Part shown: piece after piece, positions 25,700 through 35,002 of the stretch
How positions within the stretch are numbered: the stretch's first letter is position 1
How the letters are laid out: each line of letters starts with the position of its first letter
Source of the DNA: an uncultured Hyphomicrobium sp.
GTDB lineage: Bacteria > Pseudomonadota > Alphaproteobacteria > Rhizobiales > Hyphomicrobiaceae
Length of the DNA: 50,140 nt
Direction of reading: 5' to 3'
Assembly: GCF_902826555.1 (NCBI RefSeq)
Contig: NZ_CADEFI010000013.1
Span: 1-50,140, forward strand
The notes under the pieces: model-generated
The model's input: only the letters and a program-made list of their open reading frames with translations
Told to the model about the DNA's origin: nothing
The model's database searches: none
Translations under genes and position numbers: made by a program

Positions 25700-26913
25700 C
25701 GAACACGAAGAAGACGCCGATCTCCGCGGACCCCGCGACTTGGTCGCCAGAGACACAGCTCGTGCATGGCGGGGTGCTGCGCTCCCAGTTCGGCGAGACC
25801 TCCGAAGCCCTCTTCCTGACGCAGGGCTTCGTCTACAATTCCGCCGAGCAGGCCGAGGCCCGCTTCAAGAACGAGGACCCCGGCTTCCAATATTCCCGCT
25901 TCGGCAATCCGACCGTTGCCATGTTCGAGGAGCGCATCCGACTGCTCGAAGGCGCCGAGGTCGCCCGCGCCACCGCCACCGGCATGGCCGCCGTGACCGC
26001 CGGCCTCCTCTCGTTCCTGAAAGCCGGCGACCACATCGTCGCCGCCCGCGCCATGTTCGGCTCCTGCCGCTACATCGTCGAGACGCTGTGTCCGCGCTTC
26101 GGCATCGCCATGACGCTGATCGATGGCCGCGACATCGAGAACTGGAAGGCGGCGGTCAAGCCGAATACTAAGGCCTTCTTCTTCGAGACACCGGCCAACC
26201 CGACGCTCGATCTGGTCGACATCGGCGCCGTCACGGCGCTGGCCAAGACGCACGGCATCACGACCGTGGTCGACAACGTGTTTGCGACCCCCATGCTGCA
26301 GCGGCCGCTCGCACATGGCGCCGACGTCGTCGTCTACTCCGCCACCAAGCATATCGACGGTCAGGGCCGCTGCCTCGGCGGCGCGGTGCTGTGCACGGAG
26401 AAGTTCCTGACCGACCACCTGCAGGACTTCATTCGCCAGACCGGCCCGTCGCTGTCCCCCTTCAACGCCTGGGTGATGCTCAAAGGCCTCGAGACGCTGC
26501 CGATCCGCGTCAAGGCCCAGAGCGCGAGCGCGGCGTTTATTGCCGACGGCCTCGCAACCTTGAAGGGCATCTCGCGCGTGATCTACTGCGGCCGCGCCGA
26601 TCATCCTCAGGCGGCGCTGGCCAAAAAGCAGATGACCGGCGGCGGCCAGATGATCGCGTTCGAGATCGAAGGCGGCAAGGACGCCGCATTCCGCCTCCAG
26701 AACGCGCTCAAGATCATAAAGATTTCCAATAACTTGGGCGATTCCAAGAGCATCATCACGCATCCTCCGACCACGACCCATTACCGCATCGGGCCGGAGG
26801 CGCGGGCCGAGCTTGGCATTACGGACGGCATGTTGCGACTGTCCGTCGGGCTCGAAAACGAGCAGGATCTGCTGGCCGACCTCGACGCCGCGGTCAAAGC
26901 CGCCCGAGGTTAA
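25696..26913 (+). CDS. metZ: O-succinylhomoserine sulfhydrylase
   Basis: PLP enzyme of the Cys/Met-metabolism family that joins sulfide to O-succinylhomoserine, giving homocysteine directly for methionine synthesis. 405 residues from ATG 25696 (MTNTKKTPIS); GAAGGA lies seven bases upstream. The frame is also open from 25654, but that extension crosses leader hairpins. The PLP lysine is in YSATKHIDGQGR, the cofactor phosphate loop in ATATGMAAV, and SRFGNPT and VVDNVFATP are family motifs. MetZ-type rather than cystathionine gamma-synthase is supported by GGRCLGG-like and NLGDSKSIITHPPTTTH segments and by the apaG neighbour. Regulated by the SAM-II leader. Confidence 0.93.
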   Translation: MTNTKKTPISADPATWSPETQLVHGGVLRSQFGETSEALFLTQGFVYNSAEQAEARFKNEDPGFQYSRFGNPTVAMFEERIRLLEGAEVARATATGMAAVTAGLLSFLKAGDHIVAARAMFGSCRYIVETLCPRFGIAMTLIDGRDIENWKAAVKPNTKAFFFETPANPTLDLVDIGAVTALAKTHGITTVVDNVFATPMLQRPLAHGADVVVYSATKHIDGQGRCLGGAVLCTEKFLTDHLQDFIRQTGPSLSPFNAWVMLKGLETLPIRVKAQSASAAFIADGLATLKGISRVIYCGRADHPQAALAKKQMTGGGQMIAFEIEGGKDAAFRLQNALKIIKISNNLGDSKSIITHPPTTTHYRIGPEARAELGITDGMLRLSVGLENEQDLLADLDAAVKAARG

Positions 26914-26932
26914 AGGGCGTGAGCCCCAGCCC

Positions 26933-26968
26933 GCACGGCCGCTCACCGAAGAACATTGACGGCCGTGC
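26933..26968 (+). terminator. inverted repeat after metZ
   Basis: GCACGGCCG / CGGCCGTGC, 9-bp perfect arms with an 18-base loop, in the 106-bp metZ-apaG gap. No T run follows, so partial termination or transcript stabilisation is more likely than a full stop. Confidence 0.4.
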
Positions 26969-27019
26969 GACCCACCATGGTAAAGCTCGCTCGCTGAAAT
27001 CATTCTCTGGAACGACCGC

Positions 27020-27427
27020 GTGAGCGACGAGACGCCATACGAGCAGGTGACGCACGGCCTTCGCATCCGCGTCACGCCCGAGTTCTCGGACGAGCAATCG
27101 ACTCCGGAGGAAAGCTATTTCTTCTGGATCTACACCATCGAGATCTCCAACGAGAGCGAGCACACCGTTCAGCTCAAGAGCCGTCTGTGGCGCATCACGG
27201 ACGCCAACGGAAAGACCGAGGAGGTGCGCGGACCGGGCGTGGTTGGGCAAACGCCGGTCATTCCGCCGGGCCAATCCTTCACCTACTCCTCGGGCTGCCC
27301 GCTTTCGACGCCATCCGGGATCATGGTCGGCAGCTACCAGATGACCGACGAGACCGGGCGGCTGTTCGACGTCGCCATCCCCGCCTTCTCGCTGGATAGC
27401 CCCTATGCTTTTCGCAGCGTGAACTGA
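27020..27427 (+). CDS. apaG: ApaG family protein
   Basis: 135 residues, GTG start at 27020. The immunoglobulin-like ApaG domain is plain: GLRIRVTPEF, YTIEISNESEHTVQLKSRLWRITDANG, VRGPGVVGQTPVIPPGQSFTYSSGCPLSTPSGIMVGSY. Its cellular role is unsettled (divalent cation effects have been reported in Salmonella). It lies directly after metZ, a common order in alphaproteobacteria. Its TGA overlaps the ATG of argE by one base, so the two are translationally linked. Confidence 0.92.
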   Translation: MSDETPYEQVTHGLRIRVTPEFSDEQSTPEESYFFWIYTIEISNESEHTVQLKSRLWRITDANGKTEEVRGPGVVGQTPVIPPGQSFTYSSGCPLSTPSGIMVGSYQMTDETGRLFDVAIPAFSLDSPYAFRSVN

Positions 27428-28596
27428 TGCAAATGCCGGACTCCCGAACGACGGCGGCGATCGAAATCCTATCGCGGCTCGTAGCCTTCGACACCACCAG
27501 CCACAGATCCAATCGCGCGCTCGTGGCCGACATCGAGAGCTACCTCGCACAGCACGGTGTCGACTACAGCCTCGTCCCGACGGACGACGGCGCCAAGGCC
27601 TCACTCTTCGCCACCATCGGCCCCACCGACCGCCCGGGCATTGGCCTTTCCGGCCACACCGATGTGGTCCCGGCCGTCGCCGCCGACTGGACCAGCGATC
27701 CCTTCGTGCTGCGCCGGGACGCGGACCGCCTCTACGGCCGCGGCACGGCGGACATGAAAGGCTATCTCGCCTGCGTGCTGGCCATGGTGCCGGAATTCCG
27801 TCGCCGCAATCTCACGACGCCGATCCACATCCTCTTTTCCTATGACGAGGAGACGGGCTGCATCGGCGTGCGCCCCATGATTGCCGAGCTCGGCAGCCGG
27901 CTTCCGAAACCTCGCGCCGTGATCGTCGGCGAGCCGACCTCCATGGCCGTCGTCGACGCCCACAAAGGCCCCGTGCGCTGGCAGATCGAGATCACGGGCC
28001 GCGCCGCCCACTCGAGCATGGCGCATCTCGGCGTCAACGCCATTGCGGTCGCCGCGCGCCTCATGGGCAAGATCAACGAGATCGAGGCCGAGCTTGCGGC
28101 CTTCCCGCCGGATCCGCGCTTCACCCCGCCTCATCCCACGCTACAGCTCACCGAGATCGAGGGCGGCACCGCCACCAACATCATTCCGGCATCCTGTATT
28201 TTTAATTTCGGCGTCCGCTCCATGCCGGGGCTCGACGTCGATGCTATCGAGCGACGTCTTGTCGATTTTGCCGAGCAAGAGTGCCTGCCAGGCATGCGCC
28301 GCGTCGCGCCCGAAGCCGCGATTAGCATCCGCGAGATCAATCGCGTGCCGCCGTTCGCCGCCGATTCCGATTCCGACATCGTCACATTGGCCTTGAAGCT
28401 CGCCGAGCAGAACGACACCGCCGCGGTCTCCTATGCCACCGAGGCCGGTCTCTTTCAGGCGGCAGGCGTTCCGTCCGTAATTTGCGGCCCGGGCGACATC
28501 GCGCAGGCCCACACCGCCGACGAGTGGATCGCCATCTCCGAGCTCGACCGCTGCCTCGCCTTCCTCGATCGCCTCGCCGACTGGGCCGAAGCCTGA
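27427..28596 (+). CDS. argE: acetylornithine deacetylase
   Basis: M20-family dizinc hydrolase, 389 residues, releasing acetate from N-acetylornithine in arginine synthesis. Motifs: LSGHTDVVPA (metal His), GRGTADMKGYLA (bridging Asp), SYDEETGCIGV (catalytic Glu), and HTADEW with the last metal His. The dimerisation domain includes GRAAHSSMAHLGVNA. It is a relative of dapE at 19067 but has the ArgE-type PAVAADW and ADMKGY segments. ATG 27427 overlaps the apaG stop; ATG 27433 is an alternative. A closely related specificity (for example formyl- or succinyl-ornithine) cannot be excluded. Confidence 0.88.
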   Translation: MQMPDSRTTAAIEILSRLVAFDTTSHRSNRALVADIESYLAQHGVDYSLVPTDDGAKASLFATIGPTDRPGIGLSGHTDVVPAVAADWTSDPFVLRRDADRLYGRGTADMKGYLACVLAMVPEFRRRNLTTPIHILFSYDEETGCIGVRPMIAELGSRLPKPRAVIVGEPTSMAVVDAHKGPVRWQIEITGRAAHSSMAHLGVNAIAVAARLMGKINEIEAELAAFPPDPRFTPPHPTLQLTEIEGGTATNIIPASCIFNFGVRSMPGLDVDAIERRLVDFAEQECLPGMRRVAPEAAISIREINRVPPFAADSDSDIVTLALKLAEQNDTAAVSYATEAGLFQAAGVPSVICGPGDIAQAHTADEWIAISELDRCLAFLDRLADWAEA

Positions 28597-28614
28597 GACC
28601 GAAACCGCAGGCAT

Positions 28615-28641
28615 GAAAAAAGGCCGCTTGGGGTGCGGCCT
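28615..28641 (-). terminator. Rho-independent terminator for the minus-strand orphan gene
   Basis: AGGCCGC / GCGGCCT stem with a 7-base loop; six A on the plus strand (28616-28621) become a T run on the minus strand. It therefore ends the gene at 28669-29229 and also lies 20 bp after argE, where it may act weakly in that direction. Confidence 0.75.
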
Positions 28642-28668
28642 GAAGGTCTTGTTGGTTCTAGGCAGTGG

Positions 28669-29229
28669 TTAGTGAAGAGTGGTTCGGACATCCGAACGCT
28701 TGGGACAGAACGCTTTCGCCACTTCGTTGAACAGAAGCTGATGACGCAACGCGGAGTGAACCTGCGGAACGGTCAGAAAGTCATCCATCATGGCCATCTG
28801 CGCTTTCACGGTTGACGAAACCGCAGAGAGGCCCAATGCGCACCAATACGCAAACCATTGCAGCTGAGCATCGGAAACGGTGGCGGATGCGGCCTCTGCG
28901 AGGCTCCCCGCATGATGAGTTTGAGAGCGGCCCGACGTGCGATCCGGTTGTGCCGGTGTCGCCGTCGGGCGCGCCTCGAACAGCTCGGCCGAAAGACCCC
29001 GAGCAGGGGATGGCGACGCGGCATGCGCTGTCTCGCCGTGATGTTCGGCCTTGAGCTTGTCCCTCAATCTGCGAATCGACGACGGGTCGGTGACTCCGAT
29101 CGCCTTGATGGCTGTGGTCGGCTTGAGGCCAGGGTCAGCCTCGATCATCTCCACGATCCGGCGAAGCTGGACCCGGTCGTCGAGACCGCTGCCTCTGGGT
29201 CGGCCGCGGCGCGCAAAGTCGGAAGGCAT
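28669..29229 (-). CDS. AT-hook-like DNA-binding orphan protein
   Basis: 186 residues from ATG 29229 (MPSDFARRGRPRGSG); the frame could extend to 29442, but that stretch crosses AT-rich non-coding sequence. The N terminus holds RRGRPRG, an AT-hook core, then a helical segment LRRIVEMIEADPGLKPTTAIKAIGVTDPSSIRRLRDKLKAE that looks like a helix-turn-helix. A poorly conserved-looking Ala/Ser/Pro/Thr linker follows. The C-terminal about 65 residues (from QLQWFAYWCALGLSA) are helical and partly hydrophobic, faintly phasin-like. I do not recognise a named family. It has its own terminator and stands alone between argE and the PfkB kinase. Confidence 0.6.
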   Translation of the reverse strand: MPSDFARRGRPRGSGLDDRVQLRRIVEMIEADPGLKPTTAIKAIGVTDPSSIRRLRDKLKAEHHGETAHAASPSPARGLSAELFEARPTATPAQPDRTSGRSQTHHAGSLAEAASATVSDAQLQWFAYWCALGLSAVSSTVKAQMAMMDDFLTVPQVHSALRHQLLFNEVAKAFCPKRSDVRTTLH

Positions 29230-29445
29230 GACCAGGATCCATCCATCACGATTCGATTTACAGGAATCTTGATGAATTTCGCCTCCCTTTGCCAAGGAGA
29301 AAAACGAAGACGATCCAATAGGAAGGTACGTCAGGCTGAGAGTTGTTGCGAAAAAGATTCTCGGACTTGTATGCCCCGCGGAACAAACCCGGTAGGTCCC
29401 GTAGCAATTGCTCCTTGGCGGAACTTGCTCCTTCGGCGGCAAGCC

Positions 29446-30447
29446 CTAGGCCAGAAAGCCCCGCATGCGGGCGAGGTGCGCGAGCTTCACCTCGGGCCGC
29501 GCGCCCATCTGGCCGATGATCTCCGCTGCAGCGAAGCTGCCCAACTGCCCCGCCGCCTCGAGATCGAGGTCCCGGGCCAGGCCGAATAGAAAACCCGCCG
29601 CATAGAGATCGCCCGCCCCCGTGGTATCGACGACCTTCGCCACCGGCTGGACGGCAATCTCGATCACCTCGCCTTCCGACACCACGACCGAGCCCTTCTC
29701 GCTGCGCGTCAGCACCGCAAGCCGAGTATCACGCGCAACCCGCGTCACCGCCTCGTCGAAGCTCGTGGTTTCGTAGAGCGAAAGGATCTCGCTTTCATTG
29801 GCGAACAGAACTCCGATGCCGGCGCGGATCAACGCCAGGAACTCGCTTCTGTGCCGATCGACGCAGAAGGAATCGGAGAGCGTCAACGCCACGCGCCGCC
29901 CGGCCTTGTTCGCGATGTCGAGGGCCTGCCGGAATGCGGCTTTCGCCTCGTCCCGGTCGAAAAGATAGCCTTCGAGATAGACGACTTTCGATTTCTGGAT
30001 GACCTCGGGGTCCACCTCACCTTGGTCCAGATCGGTACTGATGCCGAGGAAGGTGTTCATCGTCCGCTGCCCATCGGGCGTCACCAGAATGAGCGAGCGC
30101 GAGGTGGAGCGGCTCGCGTCGACCACCGCGGGCGTCTTGAACGACACGCCGGCCGCCGTGATGTCGTGGCGGAAGATGCGTCCGAACTCGTCCTCGGCGA
30201 CCTTGCCGATGAACGCCGAGCGACCGCCGAGCGACGCGACGCCTGCCACGGTGTTGGCCGCGGAGCCGCCCGAGATCTCAATGCCCGGCCCCATGTCTTG
30301 GTAGATGGCGTTGATGGTTGCCGTATCCACGAGCCGCATGTGGCCTTTCGGAGCCCCATGGCGCGCAAGGAAGCTGTCGTCACAGCGGCCTATGATATCG
30401 ACGATGGCGTTGCCGATCGCGACCACGTCGAATTGCGTGCCTGGCAT
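29446..30447 (-). CDS. PfkB-family sugar/nucleoside kinase, probably adenosine kinase
   Basis: 333 residues from ATG 30447, with GGGAG nine bases upstream (the frame is open to 30855). Ribokinase fold: N-terminal signature FDVVAIGNAIVDII, the di-glycine substrate hinge ISGGSAANTV, and C-terminal signature VDTTGAGDLYAAGFLFG with the catalytic Asp. Alphaproteobacterial proteins with this pattern are annotated as adenosine kinase, phosphorylating adenosine to AMP. That would tie in with adenosine released from the S-adenosylmethionine cycle, but other nucleosides or sugars are possible. It is 59 bp downstream of holA on the same strand. Confidence 0.85.
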   Translation of the reverse strand: MPGTQFDVVAIGNAIVDIIGRCDDSFLARHGAPKGHMRLVDTATINAIYQDMGPGIEISGGSAANTVAGVASLGGRSAFIGKVAEDEFGRIFRHDITAAGVSFKTPAVVDASRSTSRSLILVTPDGQRTMNTFLGISTDLDQGEVDPEVIQKSKVVYLEGYLFDRDEAKAAFRQALDIANKAGRRVALTLSDSFCVDRHRSEFLALIRAGIGVLFANESEILSLYETTSFDEAVTRVARDTRLAVLTRSEKGSVVVSEGEVIEIAVQPVAKVVDTTGAGDLYAAGFLFGLARDLDLEAAGQLGSFAAAEIIGQMGARPEVKLAHLARMRGFLA

Positions 30448-30506
30448 CGTTACTTTCTCCCCGCGATCAGAGTTGAGCCGCACGACGGCGGATCGGACGT
30501 GGCGTT

Positions 30507-31553
30507 CTAGCGCGCGCGGCCCGGCCCTGCCACATCCTTCACCATCATGGCGAGCCCCATCACCAGCCGTTCGGACATCGCCTCGTCGAGCGTGCCGGCA
30601 AGACGGGCCGATTTCGCAGCCCCCGAGATGCGCGCGAGCGCTTCCGTAAGCCTGGGCGTCGTCCAGACCCTGCATTGGGCTGCAAAGGCGTCTTTTTGCT
30701 TGAAGTGCAGCGGCGGGCGCATCTGGCGCAGCGCATCCTCGAGCGAGCTTCCCCGGTCTACGGCCGCCCGCACGCGATGCAGCCTCTGAAAGTGCCGTTG
30801 CGTGGCCAGGATGATGGATTGCGGACTTTCCCCGGACGACACGGCACGCCCGCATTCTGCAACCGCCCGCTGCACCTGCCCTGCCGCCGCGGCGAACGTG
30901 ATGCGTTCGAGCGCTAGCTCTGACACATCCCCCACCACGGCTTCCACGTCCTCGACGCCGATCTCGGTTTTCGGTCCCACGAACAACAAGAGCTTCTCGA
31001 TCTCGCCGCGCGATAGCGCCCGGTCCGCCCCGAGCCGGTCCACCAGCGCATGTCGCGCATCGGCGGTGATCGTCATGCCGGCCCCGCGCACCATCTCCCG
31101 GATCAGCACCTCGAGATCCTGCGCACCGTCGCTGTAGCAGGCAACGGCAGCCGCCACCGGCGACTTCTCGAACAGGAGCCGCAAGGCCTCGTCCGGCTTG
31201 AGGTTGCCGCCTTCCACGATCAACACGCCCTCGAGCGCAGCACCCTCCACGAGCGGCTTCAGCGTTTGCGCGGTGACGCGTCTGCCGGTCGTCGTGCGGA
31301 TGATCTTGGGACCGCCGAACATCGGCACGGTGCCGAGCTCCACCACCAGTCGGTCGGGATCGGCATCGAGATCCGCATCATCGATCCGGATCAGCTCGCC
31401 CGGAGGATTGAAGCGCGCCGCTGCGGCCTTGGCCATCGCTTGCGCACGTTCGCCAACAAGCCCGGCATCGGAGCCGAAGAACAAAACCGCTCGGATCTTG
31501 GGATCGGGTGAGGAGAGAAAGGCCTGGGCCTGATGCGCCTTGACGGCAACCAT
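30507..31553 (-). CDS. holA: DNA polymerase III subunit delta
   Basis: Wrench subunit of the clamp-loader complex that opens the beta sliding clamp. 348 residues, usual length. The N-terminal AAA-like region starts VAVKAHQAQAFLSSPDPKIRAVLFFGSDAGLVGERA, and the middle carries the conserved DRLGADRALSRGEIEKL segment; the C-terminal oligomerisation domain contains ATQRHFQRLHRVR. It follows lptE by 6 bp in the order leuS-lptE-holA, the standard proteobacterial arrangement. Confidence 0.93.
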   Translation of the reverse strand: MVAVKAHQAQAFLSSPDPKIRAVLFFGSDAGLVGERAQAMAKAAAARFNPPGELIRIDDADLDADPDRLVVELGTVPMFGGPKIIRTTTGRRVTAQTLKPLVEGAALEGVLIVEGGNLKPDEALRLLFEKSPVAAAVACYSDGAQDLEVLIREMVRGAGMTITADARHALVDRLGADRALSRGEIEKLLLFVGPKTEIGVEDVEAVVGDVSELALERITFAAAAGQVQRAVAECGRAVSSGESPQSIILATQRHFQRLHRVRAAVDRGSSLEDALRQMRPPLHFKQKDAFAAQCRVWTTPRLTEALARISGAAKSARLAGTLDEAMSERLVMGLAMMVKDVAGPGRAR

Positions 31554-31559
31554 GGGCGC

Positions 31560-32144
31560 TTAGGCGGCGCCTGCGAGATAGGCCGAGAGCCGCGCCTTGA
31601 GGTCTTCCGCGACCACCTTCGCCGCGCGATCCTCCGCGTCGTCGCGCGCACGCACGTTGGAGAAGATCGACGTGTTGCGCTCGAAGCTGGCGCGGCCGTA
31701 GCTGGTACCCGACAGCACCACGGACTTGTCCGAGACGCGCACGAGCTGGAACTTGGCTTCGACGTTGTAGACCTGACCGCCGGAGTCGCCGTCGATCCTG
31801 ACCAGAGTGGAGGTCACGCTTTCGCGGATCGCCACCTCGAGCCGCATTTCCGGGCTCACCACCTCGCCGCCGCCGCCGGTGGCATGGAAGATCAGCTCAT
31901 TGCGGATCTGCTGGCCGACGCGGCCCGGGATCGTCGACACTGCAACCTTGGCAAGCTTCTGGTCGGCCTGCGCGCCGATGCCTGCGCCGCCGTAGAGCGG
32001 GCGAAAACCGCTGTTGCCACAGCCCGAGAGGAAAGGCGCCACCAGGGCAGCGGCCAGCACCAGACGCGAGGCGCTACGCCATCCACCGACACGGCGGAAA
32101 GCTGCCAGGTTCAAAGCGATGTCTGTTCCGACGCTCGAACGCAT
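31560..32144 (-). CDS. lptE: LPS-assembly lipoprotein LptE
   Basis: 194-residue outer-membrane lipoprotein, plug partner of the LPS translocon LptD. A signal peptide with lipobox LSGC is followed by GFRPLYGG, the usual start of mature alphaproteobacterial LptE, and the domain ends in VVAEDLKARLSAYLAG. Start ATG 32144 is the only start before the signal core; the GGGGGA two bases before it is unusually close. The n-region before the hydrophobic core is long (about 25 residues). It lies 53 bp after leuS and 6 bp before holA. Confidence 0.88.
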   Translation of the reverse strand: MRSSVGTDIALNLAAFRRVGGWRSASRLVLAAALVAPFLSGCGNSGFRPLYGGAGIGAQADQKLAKVAVSTIPGRVGQQIRNELIFHATGGGGEVVSPEMRLEVAIRESVTSTLVRIDGDSGGQVYNVEAKFQLVRVSDKSVVLSGTSYGRASFERNTSIFSNVRARDDAEDRAAKVVAEDLKARLSAYLAGAA

Positions 32145-32197
32145 AGTCCCCCAGACGTCCCGCGGTCCCCTCGGACACCCAACGCGCGCTTGGCACG

Positions 32198-34834
32198 CTA
32201 GGCGACGACGTTCACAATCCTTTGCGGCACGACGATGATCTTCTTCGGTTGCCGTCCCTCGAGAGCCCGCACGACGGGATCGAGCTTCAGTGCAGCCGCC
32301 TTGACCTCGTCCTCGGCAGCATCGCGCGCGATGAGAAGCTCATCACGGCGCTTGCCATTCACCTGTACGGCAATGGTGATCTTATCGTCAACGAGCAACC
32401 CGGTATCCACCGTCGGCCACGGCTGATTGGCCAGCAAAGTGTTGTATCCGAGCCGCGCCCAGCATTCCTCGCCCAGATGCGGCATCATCGGGCCGATCAT
32501 CTGCACGAATAGCTCGCCAGCCTCTCGAAGGACCCATGCGAAGTCTTCGTTGATCTTGGCCGGTGCAGCGGATTTGGCCAGAGCCGACGACAGGACATTG
32601 GTAAATTCATAGATCTGGGCCACGGCGACGTTGAACCTCAGGCCCTCGATGCTCTGGGCCACGGCATGGGTCGCCTTATGGGCCGCCCGGCGCAGATCGA
32701 GCGCCTCCGCTGAGAATTGCCCAGGTTGAGCAGTACCCCGCGGCGGCGCCCGGTCGGCCAGATCGTCGACCACGCGCCAGGCGCGCTGGATGAACCGCCC
32801 CGCGCCCTGAATGCCGGCCTCCGTCCACACCACGTCGCGTTCCGGCGGGCTGTCCGACAGCATGAACCAGCGTGCGCAGTCCGCCCCCCATCCCTCGATG
32901 ATGTCGTCCGGGTCGACCAGGTTCTTTTTCGACTTGGACATCTTCTCGATCCCGCCGATGGCGGCCGGTTTCCCGGTCGCGATCTCGACGGCCCGCCGCC
33001 CGTCACCCTCGCCCTCGAAGCGGATCTCACTCGGCAGCAGCCAGGCCCCGGCCCCGGACTTGTAGGTCTCGTGCGTCACCATCCCCTGCGTGAAAAGCGC
33101 CGCGAACGGCTCGCGAAGGTTTTTTGTGCCGTGCCCAGCATCCGAAATCGCCCGATAGAAGAAGCGCGAATAGAGCAAATGCAAAATCGCATGTTCGATG
33201 CCGCCGATGTACTGATCGACCGGCAGCCAGTAGTTCGCCTGCGTGGTATCGACCGGCTTGTCGGCATGCGGCGCCGTGAAGCGCACGTAGTACCAGGAGC
33301 TGTCGACGAACGTGTCCATGGTATCCGTCTCGCGGCGGCCCGGCTTGCCGCACGTCGGGCAGTCCACGTGCTTCCAGGTCGGATGCCGGTCGAGCGGATT
33401 GCCCGGCTTGTCGAAGGTCGCATCGTCAGGCAGACGAACCGGCAGGTCCTTGGCCGGCACCGGCACGATTCCGCAGTCCTCGCAGTGGATGACCGGAATC
33501 GGACAGCCCCAGTAGCGCTGCCGCGAGATACCCCAATCGCGCAGCCGGAAATTGACCTTGCGCTCGCCGACGGGCCTGCCGCCGAGCTTCGCCCCCTCGA
33601 GCCGCTTCGCTGCCTCCTCGAACGCACCCTTGGTCGAGAGCCCGTCCAGAAAGCGCGAGTTGATCATCGTGCCGTCGCCATCGACAGCCGTCTCGCCGAC
33701 CGTAAAGCCCTCGGCCTTGGCGCCCGGCGGCAGGATCACTGGGATTACCGGCAGCTCGTACTTGCGCGCAAAATCGAGGTCGCGCTGATCGCCCGCCGGG
33801 CAGCCGAAGATCGCGCCCGTGCCGTAGTCCATGAGGATGAAGTTGGCCACATAGACTGGCACCTTCCAATCCTTGTCGAACGGATGCACGGCGCGGATGC
33901 CGGTGTCGAAGCCGCGCTTCTCCGCGCTCTCGAGATCGGCAACCGACGTCCCCATGCGCCGGCACTCCTCGGAGAACGCCGCCAATTCCGGATTGGTCTC
34001 CGCTGCCGCTTTCGCCAGCGGATGGTCCGGCGCGATCGCCATGAACGAGGCGCCGAACAGCGTGTCGGGACGCGTCGTGTAGATCTCCAGCTCTTTGTGC
34101 CCTTTCGGCGCCGTCTTGGCATCCAGCGCCCAGCGCACCAGCATGCCTTCCGAGCGGCCGATCCAGTTCGCCTGCATGAGGCGCACTTTCTCCGGCCACT
34201 TGTCGAGTGTCGAAAGCGCCTGCAGCAGCTCGTCCGAATAGGCGGTGATCTTGAAGAACCACTGCGTAAGCTCGCGCTGCTCGACGAGAGCCCCCGAGCG
34301 CCAGCCGCGCCCGTCGATCACCTGCTCGTTGGCGAGCACCGTATGATCGACCGGATCCCAGTTGACCTTCGAGCTCTTGCGGTAGGCGAGCCCCTTCTTC
34401 AGCAGATCAAGAAACAGCTTTTGCTGGTGCTTGTAGTAGTCGGGGCTGCAGGTCGCGATCTCTCGGCTCCAATCGAGCGACAGCCCCATCGAGCGGAGCT
34501 GACCCTTCATGGTGTCGATGTTGGCGTACGTCCACGTCGCGGGATGCGTCTTGCGCTCGATGGCGGCATTCTCCGCCGGCATGCCGAAGGCATCCCATCC
34601 CATCGGATGCAAGACGTTGAAGCCCTTCGCGCGCTTGAAGCGCGCCACCACGTCGCCCATCGCGTAGTTGCGCACGTGCCCCATGTGGATGCGCCCCGAC
34701 GGATAGGGAAACATCTCGAGCACATAGCTCTTGGGCTTCGAGTGGTCGTCGGAGGCCCGGAAGATCTCCCCCTCCTCCCACACATTCTGCCAATGCTTCT
34801 CGCGCGCGGGCGCGTTGTACCGTTCGGTGGCCAT
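32198..34834 (-). CDS. leuS: leucyl-tRNA synthetase
   Basis: Class I aminoacyl-tRNA synthetase charging tRNA-Leu. 878 residues from ATG 34834 ([21 protein letters not shown]); the frame continues to 34951, but homologs start here. The HIGH motif is HMGH within [18 protein letters not shown], and the KMSKS loop is intact ([15 protein letters not shown]). The CP1 editing domain (about 225-420) includes [46 protein letters not shown] lies in the zinc/ZN-1 region. It heads the leuS-lptE-holA unit. A typical strong ribosome site is lacking. Confidence 0.97.
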   Translation of the reverse strand: MATERYNAPAREKHWQNVWEEGEIFRASDDHSKPKSYVLEMFPYPSGRIHMGHVRNYAMGDVVARFKRAKGFNVLHPMGWDAFGMPAENAAIERKTHPATWTYANIDTMKGQLRSMGLSLDWSREIATCSPDYYKHQQKLFLDLLKKGLAYRKSSKVNWDPVDHTVLANEQVIDGRGWRSGALVEQRELTQWFFKITAYSDELLQALSTLDKWPEKVRLMQANWIGRSEGMLVRWALDAKTAPKGHKELEIYTTRPDTLFGASFMAIAPDHPLAKAAAETNPELAAFSEECRRMGTSVADLESAEKRGFDTGIRAVHPFDKDWKVPVYVANFILMDYGTGAIFGCPAGDQRDLDFARKYELPVIPVILPPGAKAEGFTVGETAVDGDGTMINSRFLDGLSTKGAFEEAAKRLEGAKLGGRPVGERKVNFRLRDWGISRQRYWGCPIPVIHCEDCGIVPVPAKDLPVRLPDDATFDKPGNPLDRHPTWKHVDCPTCGKPGRRETDTMDTFVDSSWYYVRFTAPHADKPVDTTQANYWLPVDQYIGGIEHAILHLLYSRFFYRAISDAGHGTKNLREPFAALFTQGMVTHETYKSGAGAWLLPSEIRFEGEGDGRRAVEIATGKPAAIGGIEKMSKSKKNLVDPDDIIEGWGADCARWFMLSDSPPERDVVWTEAGIQGAGRFIQRAWRVVDDLADRAPPRGTAQPGQFSAEALDLRRAAHKATHAVAQSIEGLRFNVAVAQIYEFTNVLSSALAKSAAPAKINEDFAWVLREAGELFVQMIGPMMPHLGEECWARLGYNTLLANQPWPTVDTGLLVDDKITIAVQVNGKRRDELLIARDAAEDEVKAAALKLDPVVRALEGRQPKKIIVVPQRIVNVVA

Positions 34835-34962
34835 GGGGGCTTTCGTACGTCTTAGGATTAAGATTTGCGGCGTAATGAGCCCGAAAGAGGGGGCCTGGTC
34901 AAGGCAGCGTCCTGTCGCCCTCGTGTCGATATTTGGCGGATTTATCGTCATGAGAGGCCGGA

Positions 34963-35002
34963 CATGTCGATTTCGTCGACATGAGCCGTGTCATGTGTCG
35001 AC
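34963..35002. other. competing inverted repeats around the fic stop codon
   Basis: CATGTCGA (34963-34970) pairs with TCGACATG (34976-34983), while GTCGACA (34975-34981) can instead pair with TGTCGAC (34996-35002) inside the 3' end of the fic gene. The two hairpins share one arm and exclude each other. There is no T run on either strand. Confidence 0.35.

Noticed and set aside
32717-34855. 712-codon open frame on the plus strand
   Set aside because: It lies wholly antisense to leuS, whose HIGH, editing and KMSKS motifs are unambiguous; a shadow frame caused by high GC at third codon positions.
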